DNA of 64,000 nucleotides, from the NCBI GenBank assembly GCA_041393415.1, contig JAWKKE010000001.1, positions 682,001 through 746,000 on the forward strand, in the 5' to 3' direction. A model generated the notes under the pieces. The model was not told the DNA's origin and did not search any database. It worked only from the letters and a program-made list of their open reading frames with translations. Positions within the stretch are counted from its first letter, which is position 1; every line of letters starts with the position of its first letter. Below are positions 8,579-17,404 of this stretch, in pieces. Both the position numbers and the translations under genes were made by a program. Origin of the DNA: Thermoleophilia bacterium. GTDB lineage: Bacteria; Actinomycetota; Thermoleophilia; UBA2241.

Positions 8579-9235
8579 GTGACTGGCTTTTCATCGAACG
8601 AATGGTCTCCCCCCACCGGGTTCACCAACCCGAGCGTCAGCGACACCAGCGAAACGCAGTGCGCGCTGGTCGCAGCGCTGCACGAGGTCGGCAATGTCGA
8701 CAGAGCTCTGTATCAAGCCATAGCAGTCACACCGACACCGACCTTGGATGAACCCCTGCGCCAGCTTTCGCGTGCCGCCAACAACTCGCTGCTCTGGCTG
8801 GCAATCGCAGCTGCCATCGCCGCCACTGGAGGCAGGCGGGCCCGCCGCGCCGCGACAGTCGGCATTGCGGCTCTGACGATCGACTCGGCGATCGTTAATC
8901 TCGTACTCAAACCAATGCGTGACCGAGCCAGGCCCGCGCGCGTCGCCGCCGGCGTTCCCGAACATCGGCAGGTCCCGATGCCGTCGTCGTCGTCCTTCCC
9001 GTCTGGTCACTCGGCCTCCGCGTTCGCCTTCGCCACCGCTGTGTCCGGCACGCAGCCGCAACTGGCCGTGCCTATGCGCGCCCTGGCGACCGCGGTGGCC
9101 TATTCGCGAGTCCACACCGGCGTGCACTACCCAAGCGACGTGGTTGTCGGCTCGCTGGTCGGCGCGATCATCGGCGAGGCGGCTGCACTCACCGCTCGGA
9201 CTCTGCGCCATCGCCGCCGACTCGCGCACGACTAG
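8579..9235 (+). CDS. second PAP2-superfamily phosphatase
   Basis: A 218-residue protein with PAP2 motifs LKPMRDRARP, SFPSGHSASA and AYSRVHTGVHYPSD, so the Arg, His and Asp catalytic set is complete. It has fewer and shorter hydrophobic segments than the PAP2 at 6054 and a 60-residue polar N-terminus. This type often acts on polyprenyl or phosphatidyl phosphates at the membrane. The start is a GTG at 8579, 82 bases from the divergent SulP-A start. It converges with the Rieske-FAD gene, whose stop is 6 bases away. The substrate cannot be assigned. Confidence 0.85.
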   Translation: MTGFSSNEWSPPTGFTNPSVSDTSETQCALVAALHEVGNVDRALYQAIAVTPTPTLDEPLRQLSRAANNSLLWLAIAAAIAATGGRRARRAATVGIAALTIDSAIVNLVLKPMRDRARPARVAAGVPEHRQVPMPSSSSFPSGHSASAFAFATAVSGTQPQLAVPMRALATAVAYSRVHTGVHYPSDVVVGSLVGAIIGEAAALTARTLRHRRRLAHD

Positions 9236-9241
9236 ATCGCA

Positions 9242-10834
9242 TCAGCCCGCCACGCGGCGCCCGAGAAGCCGATCAGGAAAGCCCGCTCGCTGGCGCCCGC
9301 GCAGCTCCGCCACCGTCGGCAGATCCCCGAGTGTCGCCAGTTCGAGGAATGCCGAGAGCTCGTCGTCTTGAGTGCCGCACGCAGCGACAACCTCGCCGCC
9401 CATCGTGTAGATGGCCGTGAAGGCACTGCTTCCTAAGTCGCCGCAGACGAAGTGGTCGTCCCACCCCAGACCGACACCTGCGTAACCCACTCGAAGATCG
9501 AAATGCTGCGTCCAGAAGAACGGCACCGCGGCAAACGGCTCCCTCGCGCCGAGCATGGCACGCGCCGCCGCGCGTCCCTGCTGTTCCGCAAGGCGCCAGT
9601 GTTCAACACGCACTTGCCGACCGGTTTGAGATTCACGGTAGCGAGCTACATCGCCTGCCGCCCACACGCCAGGCGCCACAAGCAGGCTCGCATCGACCGG
9701 CAGCCCGCCGTCATGATCGCGTTCAACGCCCATGACGAAGTCGGTCGCCGGCTGCACGCCGATTCCCACCACCACAAGATCGGCTTCAAGCGCCGTGCCG
9801 TCCTCCAGTTCCACGCCATGCACAGCGGCATCGCCGAGGAATCGAGCAACGCCGCGCCCAAGCGCGAAACGCGTCCCGCGCCGCTCGTGATGACGCTGAA
9901 TCACGGCGCCGACCGCTGACCCAAGGATGAGCTCGAAGGCCACAGATTCTGGCGCCACGACGGTTACGTCGATGCCGCGCTCGACAAGACTCGCCGCCGT
10001 CTCCATCCCGATGAAGCTGGCGCCGACGACGACGGCCTTGCGCGCCGATTCCGCCGCAGAGACAAGTGCTTCAGCGTCACCCCACGAACGCAGCGTGAAG
10101 ACACCAGAGAGGGCTCCTCCCTCCACCGGAAGGCGGCGAGCTCTCGAACCGGTTGCGACAAGCACCGCATCTGCCTTGATCTCGTCGCCGCGGGACAGTC
10201 TGAGCGTCTTACCCGCCACATCCAGTTCGGTTACCATTGCGTGCCGGCGCTCTATTCCCAACGAGTCGTAGAACGCCGGCTCTCGCAGAGGCAACCACTT
10301 GGACTCCAGCTTGCCGGTGAGGAAGTCCTTGCTCAGGTTGGGGCGATCGTACGGCCACCGATCCTCGGCGCTCACGAGCACGATTCGGCCCGTGTACCCA
10401 GACGCCCGCAACTGCTCAACCGCCATCGCCCCTGCGGCACCACCGCCAATGACGACGAAAGTACGCTGATCCGTCGGGCCCTCTTCTTGCCGCCGCTCGT
10501 CCGGTGCGACCCCCGTAGCCACCTCAGGCGACGCCGCGCGATCCACAAACACGTCGTCGCCGGCGACACGCACGCGAAACTGGCGCACCGTGTCAAGTGC
10601 CGGCGGCTCCAGCAAGCCGTCCCGCACGTCGAAGACGGCCTTGTGCCACGGACACATGAGTCGCGGTCCGTGCAGGAGACCCTCCTCGAGCGGCCCGCCC
10701 CAGTGCGGACAGCGGGCCGCCATCGCGTAGTACCGCCCATCGACCCGAGCCAAGAGCGTCTTCTTGCCGTCCACCATGACAATGCGCATTTCGCCATCGC
10801 TCAGATCGGCGACGCTGGCAACGCGTTCCTCCAT
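9242..10834 (-). CDS. Rieske [2Fe-2S] plus FAD-dependent NAD(P)H oxidoreductase
   Basis: A 530-residue fusion. Residues 1-100 are a Rieske ferredoxin domain with Cys42-Pro-His44 and Cys61-x2-His64 cluster ligands. From about residue 125 there is an AIF/ferredoxin-reductase-type flavoprotein: an FAD-binding GGGAAG loop, DRPNLSKDFLTGKL, a second NAD-binding segment around GASFIGMETA, and GVWAAGDVARY closing the FAD site. The architecture matches AIFM3/Nfrl-like oxidoreductases, which pass electrons between NAD(P)H and an iron-sulfur centre. The partner is unknown. GGAGGAGG precedes the ATG. It follows a UspA gene by 36 bases, so redox stress is a plausible setting. Confidence 0.88.
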   Translation of the reverse strand: MEERVASVADLSDGEMRIVMVDGKKTLLARVDGRYYAMAARCPHWGGPLEEGLLHGPRLMCPWHKAVFDVRDGLLEPPALDTVRQFRVRVAGDDVFVDRAASPEVATGVAPDERRQEEGPTDQRTFVVIGGGAAGAMAVEQLRASGYTGRIVLVSAEDRWPYDRPNLSKDFLTGKLESKWLPLREPAFYDSLGIERRHAMVTELDVAGKTLRLSRGDEIKADAVLVATGSRARRLPVEGGALSGVFTLRSWGDAEALVSAAESARKAVVVGASFIGMETAASLVERGIDVTVVAPESVAFELILGSAVGAVIQRHHERRGTRFALGRGVARFLGDAAVHGVELEDGTALEADLVVVGIGVQPATDFVMGVERDHDGGLPVDASLLVAPGVWAAGDVARYRESQTGRQVRVEHWRLAEQQGRAAARAMLGAREPFAAVPFFWTQHFDLRVGYAGVGLGWDDHFVCGDLGSSAFTAIYTMGGEVVAACGTQDDELSAFLELATLGDLPTVAELRGRQRAGFPDRLLGRRVAG

Positions 10835-10870
10835 CTGGGTCCTCCTCCGCTTGCGCAGTCACCGGTCAGC

Positions 10871-11410
10871 TCACGCGTCTTCCGCCTTGCGCTCCGATGC
10901 CTGTGCTTCGTCGACTTCCAGCACGGGCAGAGGAAGATCCTCCACCGTCTGGACAGGGGCCGAGGACGCAACCCGGTTGGGCGCGGTGTGACTCACAACG
11001 AGGATTGGTACGTCAGCGGCGCGCACGAGTCGCTTCGCCACGCTACCGCCAGTTACCAGACCTTCCCACCACCCGATGCCGCGCGCGCCGATCACGACGA
11101 GGTCGGCGCGCACCTCCCGTGTGATGTCATGTATCTCCTCGACGACATCTCCCCGTCGCACTACCGAAGTCACCTGATATCCGCTCGGTTCCCCCACGAT
11201 CGATTCGAGTTTGGAGCGGACGCTGGCTTCCTGCTCCGCACGTTGCGCAACCGGCACCGCCAACGCCGTCTCACCTTCGCCGCCGTGAATCACGTGCGCG
11301 ACGTACAGGCGCGCACCGCTGAGGCCGGCGAGATACGTCGCCTCAGCGAGAGCCTGCTCAGCGTTCGCCGAGAAGTCGGTGCAACATACGATGGTTCGGT
11401 AGTTGGACAT
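10871..11410 (-). CDS. universal stress protein (UspA family)
   Basis: A 179-residue Usp protein. It opens with the classic TIVCCTDFSANAEQALAEA and carries an ATP-site-like GARGIGWWEGLVTGGS near residue 130. The glycine spacing is one residue longer than the textbook G-x2-G-x9-GS motif. A 35-residue acidic tail follows the usual domain end (VPILVV). The ATG at 11410 has GGAGG 7 bases upstream. A good promoter lies about 90 bases upstream. It is the leader gene of a two-gene unit with the Rieske-FAD oxidoreductase and is divergent from the ATP-grasp gene. Confidence 0.9.
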   Translation of the reverse strand: MSNYRTIVCCTDFSANAEQALAEATYLAGLSGARLYVAHVIHGGEGETALAVPVAQRAEQEASVRSKLESIVGEPSGYQVTSVVRRGDVVEEIHDITREVRADLVVIGARGIGWWEGLVTGGSVAKRLVRAADVPILVVSHTAPNRVASSAPVQTVEDLPLPVLEVDEAQASERKAEDA

Positions 11411-11498
11411 CTCGGCCTCCGTCTCGCTGCCATTGCACGAAGCAGCAGACGCACTCCGCTCCTTACGCGCACCGCACTCAAGCCACTCCTTTCGCCAA

Positions 11499-11526
11499 AG
11501 CCTAGCACCGGGTGGAGAACGGTCAA
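11499..11526 (-). promoter_or_regulatory. sigma-70-type promoter for uspA and the Rieske-FAD gene
   Basis: Read on the minus strand, TTGACC (11526-11521) is followed after 16 bases by TAGGCT (11504-11499). Transcription would start near 11492, about 80 bases before the uspA ATG. Confidence 0.55.
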
Positions 11527-11675
11527 TGTAGCCGACCAACTGCAAACACCGAAGAAACAGCGCTCGCACGCACTTCCGAGGTATCATCCCTGACACACTC
11601 GGGCGGCCGGCACAAGCCATCCGAGATGCAGTCAGGCCCGAACGCGCCAACAAGGCACGGAAAGAGCCCCGCACC

Positions 11676-12881
11676 ATGAAGCCAGCTGAGTTCCTCAGAA
11701 GCGCCGAACGGACCACCCCAGCAGTCGTCGTCGGCGGCGACGATGTCGCGCTCGGCCTTGTGCGCGATCTCGGACGCGAGGGTGTGCCGGTGCTCGCCGT
11801 TGGCCCCGACAGCGACGGTCCTGCCCTCGCCTCCCGATACTGCGCCGCGCGTCTGTGCGCCGATCCGCACCACGACGAAGACCAATTCATCAAAGACCTC
11901 GAGACGGTGGCCGGCGTCCTGCCAAGACGCGCCGTCGCTCTTCCAGCCCACGACGACTACGCCTTCGCGCTCTCTCGCCACCGGCCGCGCCTCGAACAGC
12001 TGTTTGCCCTGCCCGTCCTGCCGTGGGACCGCATGCGCCTCCTAGCGAACAAGGAACACCAAGTCGGATTGGCCCGCGAAGCCGGCGTCGAGACGCCCGT
12101 CACTGCCTTCATCCACGCACCGGAAGATCTCGCGGCGGCGGCGCAGTCTGTACCTTTCCCGGCCGTTCTCAAGCCTGCCGTCCCCATGGCGCTGGTGCGC
12201 AGCATCGATCTCAAGGCAGTGGTCGTGCCAACCGGCACAGCGCTCGAAGAGGCGTACGAACGCCTCGCCTTCTGCGGCGCGCTGCTCCTCCAGGAACTTA
12301 TCCCAGGCGACGACAGCGAAATTGCCATCGCCGGCACTTATCACGACGCCTCGGCACGACCCCTCGCCGTCTTCACGGGAAGGAAGCTGCGCCAACATCC
12401 GCGTGGCTTCGGTGTAACACGACTCGGCGAGAGCCTCTGGTCGGACGAGGTTGCCGATATCACGCTCACGCTCCTCGCGCACGCACACTACCACGGCATC
12501 TCAGACGTCGAGTTCAAGCGCGACCAGCGTGACGGCCGTCTCAAGCTCATGGAGGTGAATGCCCGCCAAGGGTTCTGGGCTCCCCTGGCGACCGCAGCCG
12601 GCGTCAACCTGGCGTTCACGGCCTATCGAGACGCCATTGGCCAGCCCCGTCTCGCGGGCCACCAGAAGGACGGCGTACGGTGGGCGGACACCCTGCGCGA
12701 CACCAGGGACAGCTTCAACGAGTATCGCCGCGGCGAACTTTCGCTGCGGAGCTGGCTGCTTCCACTGGCGGGTGTCCGCGCCGATGCCTACCTATCACTC
12801 CGCGATCCTTGTCCGGCGACCCAAGAGGTTCGGCGCCTGACGAGGCGTCTGACACATCGCACAGCGGGGAACGCCCGATGA
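11676..12881 (+). CDS. ATP-grasp ligase (carboxylate-amine/thiol ligase type)
   Basis: A 401-residue ATP-grasp protein. The N-terminal Rossmann-like part (AVVVGGDDVALGLVRDLGREG) precedes the grasp domain, with ANKEHQVGLAREAGVETP, the lysine-bearing PAVLKPAV, LLLQELIPGDDSE and the metal motif LKLMEVNARQGFW. This resembles D-aspartate ligase-like and carbamoyl-phosphate-synthase-like proteins of actinobacterial surface-glycan or peptide clusters. It joins a carboxylate to an amine or other nucleophile using ATP; the substrate is unknown. The stop overlaps the next gene by four bases (ATGA), so the two are coupled. The ATG at 11676 lies in a purine-rich context. Confidence 0.82.
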   Translation: MKPAEFLRSAERTTPAVVVGGDDVALGLVRDLGREGVPVLAVGPDSDGPALASRYCAARLCADPHHDEDQFIKDLETVAGVLPRRAVALPAHDDYAFALSRHRPRLEQLFALPVLPWDRMRLLANKEHQVGLAREAGVETPVTAFIHAPEDLAAAAQSVPFPAVLKPAVPMALVRSIDLKAVVVPTGTALEEAYERLAFCGALLLQELIPGDDSEIAIAGTYHDASARPLAVFTGRKLRQHPRGFGVTRLGESLWSDEVADITLTLLAHAHYHGISDVEFKRDQRDGRLKLMEVNARQGFWAPLATAAGVNLAFTAYRDAIGQPRLAGHQKDGVRWADTLRDTRDSFNEYRRGELSLRSWLLPLAGVRADAYLSLRDPCPATQEVRRLTRRLTHRTAGNAR

Positions 12882-14041
12882 CGTCGGCAGACGCCACACG
12901 CCGCGTCGAGCCAGCGACGTGGCGCATCGTGGAACATCGCGGCCGAGAAGGCCTGCACGAGCTCAGGTCGGAGTGGGAGCAGGTGTACGCGGAAATGCCG
13001 CGTCGCACACCGTTCCACGCATGGAGCGCCCATGTAGCCTACGCGAACCATCTCGCCACCAACCCGGATCAACTGCGCTATCTGGCTCTGCGCGACGAAC
13101 GAAGGACCCGCCTCATCTGCCCTCTCGAGCCACGCGACGACACGTCACTCGATACGCCACTCGCCGTGTGGGGAATCCCTTGGCACCCCCATTGGCCGAT
13201 CGCCGATGTCATCTGTCCCGATGATGAGGCGCGGCGCGCGTTCGTCCCGCTCCTCGCCGCGCACCTACGCGACCACAACGAGGGCCGTGGTCTCGCCGTC
13301 CTTGGACCACTGCCGGAGGATTCGCCCTTGTGGGACGGACTCGCACACGTCAAGCTCTGCGAGAAGAGCACGCACCAGACCATGGATGCGTTCGTCTTCG
13401 ACTGCACACGTCCGTACGATGAGCTCTTGGGACGAGCCAGTTCGCACTTCCGCAAGGAGCTCCGCCGCAGCGCTAGGCGACTCGCCGCGTCCTCAGATGT
13501 GACGTATGTTCAGGCTGGCGAGGGAGAGGAATTCGACGTGCTCTTCGAAGCGTTCCTCGCCGTCGAGAGCTCGGGATGGAAAGGCGCCAACGGCACCGGT
13601 AGCGCCATCCGCTTGCATGAGAAGCTCACCGCCTTCTACCGCGACCTTGCGCGCGGCATGCAAGCCAGCCATGGCTGCGAAGTCAGCGCCCTCTACGCAG
13701 ACGGACGCTGCATCGCGGCCGAGTTCTCGCTGCGCTCTGGCGACGAGTACGCCACCCTCAAGAGCGGCTACGACGAAAGCTACCGCACCTTGGGCCCCGG
13801 ACACCTGCTCTGTGCCCGCACGCTGGAACGCTGTTGTGCCGATCCCAGCATCACCCGCTACAACCAACTCACCGACGCCGCCTGGTTGCACGTGTGGCGA
13901 CCCGACGAGGACGCCCTGCAGCAGGCGCACGTCAGCATCTCGCCCGCCAAGGGTCACATGCTGATCGCGCTGCTCAAGCTACGCTACGGACCGGGGCGCC
14001 GCCTCGTGAGATGGGCGCGACGCACGGCGAAGGATCGCTAA
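12878..14041 (+). CDS. FemAB-like / GNAT-fold aminoacyl or acyl transferase
   Basis: A 387-residue protein with the Acetyltransf_6/FemAB-like fold (PF13480 type). The central SSHFRKELRRSARRLA and the later VSALYADGRCIAAEFSLRSGDEYATLKSGYDE and LGPGHLLCARTLE are characteristic of CelD/BcsL- and FemAB-like proteins. Known members add amino acids or acyl groups to cell-wall precursors or glycans. It starts at the ATG at 12878, within the stop of the ATP-grasp gene. Together the two genes could build a small peptide-like or amide-linked surface product. The longer frame upstream is a shadow of the ATP-grasp gene. Confidence 0.8.
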   Translation: MTSADATRRVEPATWRIVEHRGREGLHELRSEWEQVYAEMPRRTPFHAWSAHVAYANHLATNPDQLRYLALRDERRTRLICPLEPRDDTSLDTPLAVWGIPWHPHWPIADVICPDDEARRAFVPLLAAHLRDHNEGRGLAVLGPLPEDSPLWDGLAHVKLCEKSTHQTMDAFVFDCTRPYDELLGRASSHFRKELRRSARRLAASSDVTYVQAGEGEEFDVLFEAFLAVESSGWKGANGTGSAIRLHEKLTAFYRDLARGMQASHGCEVSALYADGRCIAAEFSLRSGDEYATLKSGYDESYRTLGPGHLLCARTLERCCADPSITRYNQLTDAAWLHVWRPDEDALQQAHVSISPAKGHMLIALLKLRYGPGRRLVRWARRTAKDR

Positions 14042-14096
14042 CAGGCGCACGCAGCCCCCATTCGACGTTCCAAGCTCCTACGAGAGGAGACCGCCG

Positions 14097-14618
14097 ATGT
14101 TCATCGACCTGCTCCGTTCGCGACGCAGCATACGCCAGTTCACAGATCGCGCAGTCGAACCCGAGAAGATCGACCTGCTGGTCGAGGCCGCGCTGCGCTC
14201 TCCATCTTCGCGCGGCAAGAACCAGTGGCACTTCGTCGTCGTCACCGATCCAGACAAACTCGCGGAACTGGCCACTGCCAAGCCAAGCGGCTCGTCGCTC
14301 ATTGGGGGGGCGCCCCTCGCAATCGTCGTGGCTGGACGCCCACAGGACACTGACGTGTGGGTCGAAGATACCTCTATCGCCTCCCTCATCATTCATCTCG
14401 AGGCCCACGACCTCGGACTCGGAAGCTGCTGGGTCCAGCTACGCCTCCGCGAGCACGACGAGACGCGCTCCGCGAGCGAGTTCGTCGCTGATGTTGTTGG
14501 TCTAGGCGACGAGTATCTTCCGGAAGCGATCATCGCCATCGGGTACCCCGCGGCCCACAAGCCTGGACACCCACATACCGCGCTCATGCCAGACAAGGTA
14601 ACCTACGTCCGAGCATAG
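14097..14618 (+). CDS. nitroreductase-family FMN oxidoreductase
   Basis: A 173-residue nitroreductase fold protein. The N-terminal LLRSRRSIRQFTDRAV binds FMN phosphate, and AALRSPSSRGKNQWHFVVV and the C-terminal AIIAIGYPAAHKPG are typical of the family. These homodimers use NAD(P)H to reduce nitro groups, quinones or other electrophiles, and some act in biosynthesis. GAGAGGAGACCGCC precedes the ATG. It lies 55 bases after the FemAB-like gene and 12 bases before the secreted repeat protein, all in one direction, so co-transcription is likely. A specific substrate cannot be given. Confidence 0.88.
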   Translation: MFIDLLRSRRSIRQFTDRAVEPEKIDLLVEAALRSPSSRGKNQWHFVVVTDPDKLAELATAKPSGSSLIGGAPLAIVVAGRPQDTDVWVEDTSIASLIIHLEAHDLGLGSCWVQLRLREHDETRSASEFVADVVGLGDEYLPEAIIAIGYPAAHKPGHPHTALMPDKVTYVRA

Positions 14619-14630
14619 ACGCGACACAGA

Positions 14631-15926
14631 ATGAGACTGGAGGACCTCTTGAGCCGGCTTCGCTCCGACGCCACCGCCTGCCTTAGGCGACTCATACCCA
14701 TCGTCTTGATGGCTTGCGCAGCGCTGATCCTGGCGCCACCAGAGACCGAAGCTAGGACCCTCATCGGCTCGAGCGTCGACTGGCGGCTCCAGTCGTCGGG
14801 CACCAGGCAGGCACTTACCGCCGTCGCTTTCGTCGACCAACTCCACGGCTGGGCAGTCGGCGAGAACGGGACGATCATCACTACGGTGAACGGCGGCACA
14901 ACGTGGACACCGCAGACGTCCGGCACGTCGCTGTACCTGTACGGCGTGGACTTCGTCGACGCGTCTCACGGGTGGGCCGTGGGCGAGGCAGGCACCGTCT
15001 TGGCCACCTCTAACGGTGGTGCAACGTGGACCTCGCGTTCTTCCGGCACGTATGCGCAGCTCACATCTGTCGCCGCCAGCGACGTCACACACGTCTGCGC
15101 TGTCGGAATCGGCGGCGCGATCCTCACAAGCGCCGACGGGGGCGCGACGTGGAGTACACGAATGTCCGGCACGTCCGGCCCCCTGCGCAGTGTCGACTTC
15201 GGCGACGCCCTTCACGGGTGGGCGGTTGGCGACGACTACGTTGGAGGCGTCATCCTCGCAACTGAGGACGGCGGAACCACGTGGTCGAGCCAAAGCCTCG
15301 GCTCCAGCGCGACGAGCGCTTGGCTATCCGATGTCGCCTTCGTCAACGCGCGCTGCGGTTGGGCGGTCGGCAGCGCTGGCGCGATCCTCTCAACCACAGA
15401 CGGCGGCGCATCGTGGCATCCGCAACGTCTCAACCGCACCGAGATCCTCAACAGCGTCTTCTTCGTCGACGCCCTGCACGGGTGGGCGGTCGGAAACTGG
15501 GGCGTCGTCCTCGCCACGACCGACGGCGGCTCGACGTGGAGTCGGCAAGACGCCGGCAGCTCCGAACTTCTCACCAGCGTGTCGTTTGGCGATCCGAGCC
15601 ACGGCTGGGCAGTGGGGTGGAACGGCTGCGTGCTCGCGGCGCGCGTAAGCGCCACGCCGGTTCAGAAGAAGCCCGCTATCAGCCGCCTCAAGCCCACGTC
15701 GGGCAAACGCGGCGCTGTGGTGACCATCATCGGAACCAACTTCGGCAGCAAGCGCGGCAGCAGCTACGTCAAGTTCGGCACGAGTAAGTGCAAGACGTAC
15801 TCATCCTGGAAGTCCACCAAGATAGTCTGCAAAGTACCGGCGACCGCCAAGCGCGGGACCCTCAAAGTCGCGGTGACAACCAGCGCTGGCAAGAGCAACA
15901 CGCGCAACTTCACTGTGAAGCGGTAG
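14631..15926 (+). CDS. secreted Ycf48/BNR-type beta-propeller protein with C-terminal IPT/TIG domain
   Basis: A 431-residue exported protein. A signal peptide-like segment (LIPIVLMACAALILAPPETEA) covers residues 22-42. Seven repeats of about 40-46 residues follow, each centred on HGWAVG; the third is degenerate (HVCAVG). This is the repeat of plant Ycf48/BNR-like propellers. Residues from about 343 form an IPT/TIG immunoglobulin-like domain (ISRLKPTSGKRGAVVTIIGT). It is probably cell-surface or extracellular. A TTG at 14649 with GGAGG 5 bases upstream is an alternative start, since the ATG at 14631 lacks a ribosome binding site. No enzymatic role is visible. Confidence 0.85.
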   Translation: MRLEDLLSRLRSDATACLRRLIPIVLMACAALILAPPETEARTLIGSSVDWRLQSSGTRQALTAVAFVDQLHGWAVGENGTIITTVNGGTTWTPQTSGTSLYLYGVDFVDASHGWAVGEAGTVLATSNGGATWTSRSSGTYAQLTSVAASDVTHVCAVGIGGAILTSADGGATWSTRMSGTSGPLRSVDFGDALHGWAVGDDYVGGVILATEDGGTTWSSQSLGSSATSAWLSDVAFVNARCGWAVGSAGAILSTTDGGASWHPQRLNRTEILNSVFFVDALHGWAVGNWGVVLATTDGGSTWSRQDAGSSELLTSVSFGDPSHGWAVGWNGCVLAARVSATPVQKKPAISRLKPTSGKRGAVVTIIGTNFGSKRGSSYVKFGTSKCKTYSSWKSTKIVCKVPATAKRGTLKVAVTTSAGKSNTRNFTVKR

Positions 15927-15942
15927 CTCCTGACAACAGCCG

Positions 15943-17142
15943 CTACGCCAAGGCCTGTTCAAGATCGGCAATCAGATCCTCCGCGTCCTCGAGGCCAATC
16001 GAGAGCCGGAAGAGGCCGTCGCCGGCGTATGCACGATAGGCGGCCTCCTGATCGGCGGTCATACGGAAGGAACTCCGCAGCAGATTGTCGGTCGGGAGGT
16101 AGACGACCAGACTACGATGATGCCCTAGCGAGACGGCATAGTGAATGACTCGCAGCCGATCGGCAAGGGCTCTGGCGTCAGCAGCACCATCCCGCGTCTG
16201 GAATTGGATCATGCCGGAGAAGTTCGTCATCTGCCGGCAGGCCAGCTCGTACTGGGGATGTGACGGCAAACCGGGGTAGACCACCCGAGTAACCTTCGGG
16301 TGCCCCTCAAGGTACTGAGCCACAGCCAGGGCGCCCTCCTCGTGAGCGCGCATGCGGATGGGGAGCGTCGCCATCCCACGCATGATGAGCCAGGCGTTGA
16401 ACGGGCTCAGAACGCCCCCGAGGTGGATGCCGAGCGTGCGCACGCCGGCGATATCCTCGCGTCTGCCGAGAAGAGCTCCGCCGATCGCGTCGCCGTGTCC
16501 GCCGAGGTACTTCGTCAACGAATGCACGACGTAGTCGGCGCCAAGTTCCAGCGGCCGCAGACCGATTGGCGTCGCGAAGGTCGAATCCACAACCAGCTTG
16601 ATGCCTTTCGACCGCGTGAGTTCCGCCAGCGCCGCGACGTCCGTGAGCCGCAGGATCGGGTTCGCCGGCGTCTCGGCGTACACAAGCTTGGTATTGGGCC
16701 GAATGGCGGCGACGACGTTGGCGACGTCCGAACAGTCGACCTTCGTCACCTCGACGCCCATCTCCGGCAGAACATCATTCGTCAGTTCAGCCGCACCGGC
16801 ATACGCGACATCGGTCATGATGAGGTGATCGCCGGCCTTCAGGCAATGAAGGAAGAGCCCCATGATTGCAGCCATACCGCTGGCAAACACGGCTGCTGCC
16901 TCTGCCTTCTCAAGCCCCGCCAGCTTTCGTTCAAGCTGGTCGATGGTCGGATTACCCCAACGCGTATAGACGTACGGTGCGTCTTCGGCGAGTTCGTTGG
17001 CGGAAAACGAGATGTCGGGATCGATCACGAATGTGGTCGACATGACCAAATTGGGGGCGGAGGCACCCGTACGGGGATCGGGGCCTTCGCCGCCGTGAAT
17101 AGCCTGCGTCTGAAGACCCTTGTACTCGTGCGGTACGCTCAT
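15943..17142 (-). CDS. Cys/Met-metabolism PLP-dependent lyase (methionine gamma-lyase / cystathionine gamma-synthase-like)
   Basis: A 399-residue fold-type I PLP enzyme. The PLP lysine is Lys211 in VVHSLTKYLGGHGD. YTRWGNPTIDQLERKLAGLE and FASGMAAI are the usual N-terminal landmarks, and LVVDSTFATP holds the PLP-binding Asp. Family members break or make C-S bonds: methionine gamma-lyase, cystathionine gamma-synthase and gamma-lyase, O-acetylhomoserine sulfhydrylase. I cannot decide among them from sequence. The ATG at 17142 follows AAGGAGTGGGAAGAG, and a promoter lies about 90 bases upstream. Cysteine synthase lies 0.8 kb upstream on the same strand, fitting sulfur amino-acid metabolism. Confidence 0.85.
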   Translation of the reverse strand: MSVPHEYKGLQTQAIHGGEGPDPRTGASAPNLVMSTTFVIDPDISFSANELAEDAPYVYTRWGNPTIDQLERKLAGLEKAEAAAVFASGMAAIMGLFLHCLKAGDHLIMTDVAYAGAAELTNDVLPEMGVEVTKVDCSDVANVVAAIRPNTKLVYAETPANPILRLTDVAALAELTRSKGIKLVVDSTFATPIGLRPLELGADYVVHSLTKYLGGHGDAIGGALLGRREDIAGVRTLGIHLGGVLSPFNAWLIMRGMATLPIRMRAHEEGALAVAQYLEGHPKVTRVVYPGLPSHPQYELACRQMTNFSGMIQFQTRDGAADARALADRLRVIHYAVSLGHHRSLVVYLPTDNLLRSSFRMTADQEAAYRAYAGDGLFRLSIGLEDAEDLIADLEQALA

Positions 17143-17238
17143 CTCTTCCCACTCCTTCTCGCCCAGGCGGCAGCATTCGTTGCGTGGCCCCAAAGCGACG
17201 CTGCCGCGGTCGCGGCGCCGATCTAGAGCGCAAAGACG

Positions 17239-17267
17239 ATTCTAGTGCTCCGCGCGCGCTACGTCAG
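17239..17267 (-). promoter_or_regulatory. sigma-70-type promoter for the Cys/Met lyase gene
   Basis: On the minus strand CTGACG (17267-17262), a 17-base spacer and TAGAAT (17244-17239). The predicted start near 17232 gives a leader of about 90 bases. No SAM-type riboswitch was recognised in that leader. Confidence 0.5.
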
Positions 17268-17404
17268 TCCGAGCGCCGAAGGCAAGCTCTTCTCGGCTGC
17301 GCGGACACATGGCCAACGTAGGCCGGCGGATAGGCCGAACGACACGCACCAAAGCCGCGCATCCGGATGCCCGCAGAAATGAGATCCAGTACTCAGCGAC
17401 GCTG

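Noticed and set aside
8019..8751. Plus-strand frame crossing the SulP-A start into the PAP2 gene
   Set aside because: Overlaps two recognisable genes and has no domain; SulP-A and the PAP2 gene explain the region.
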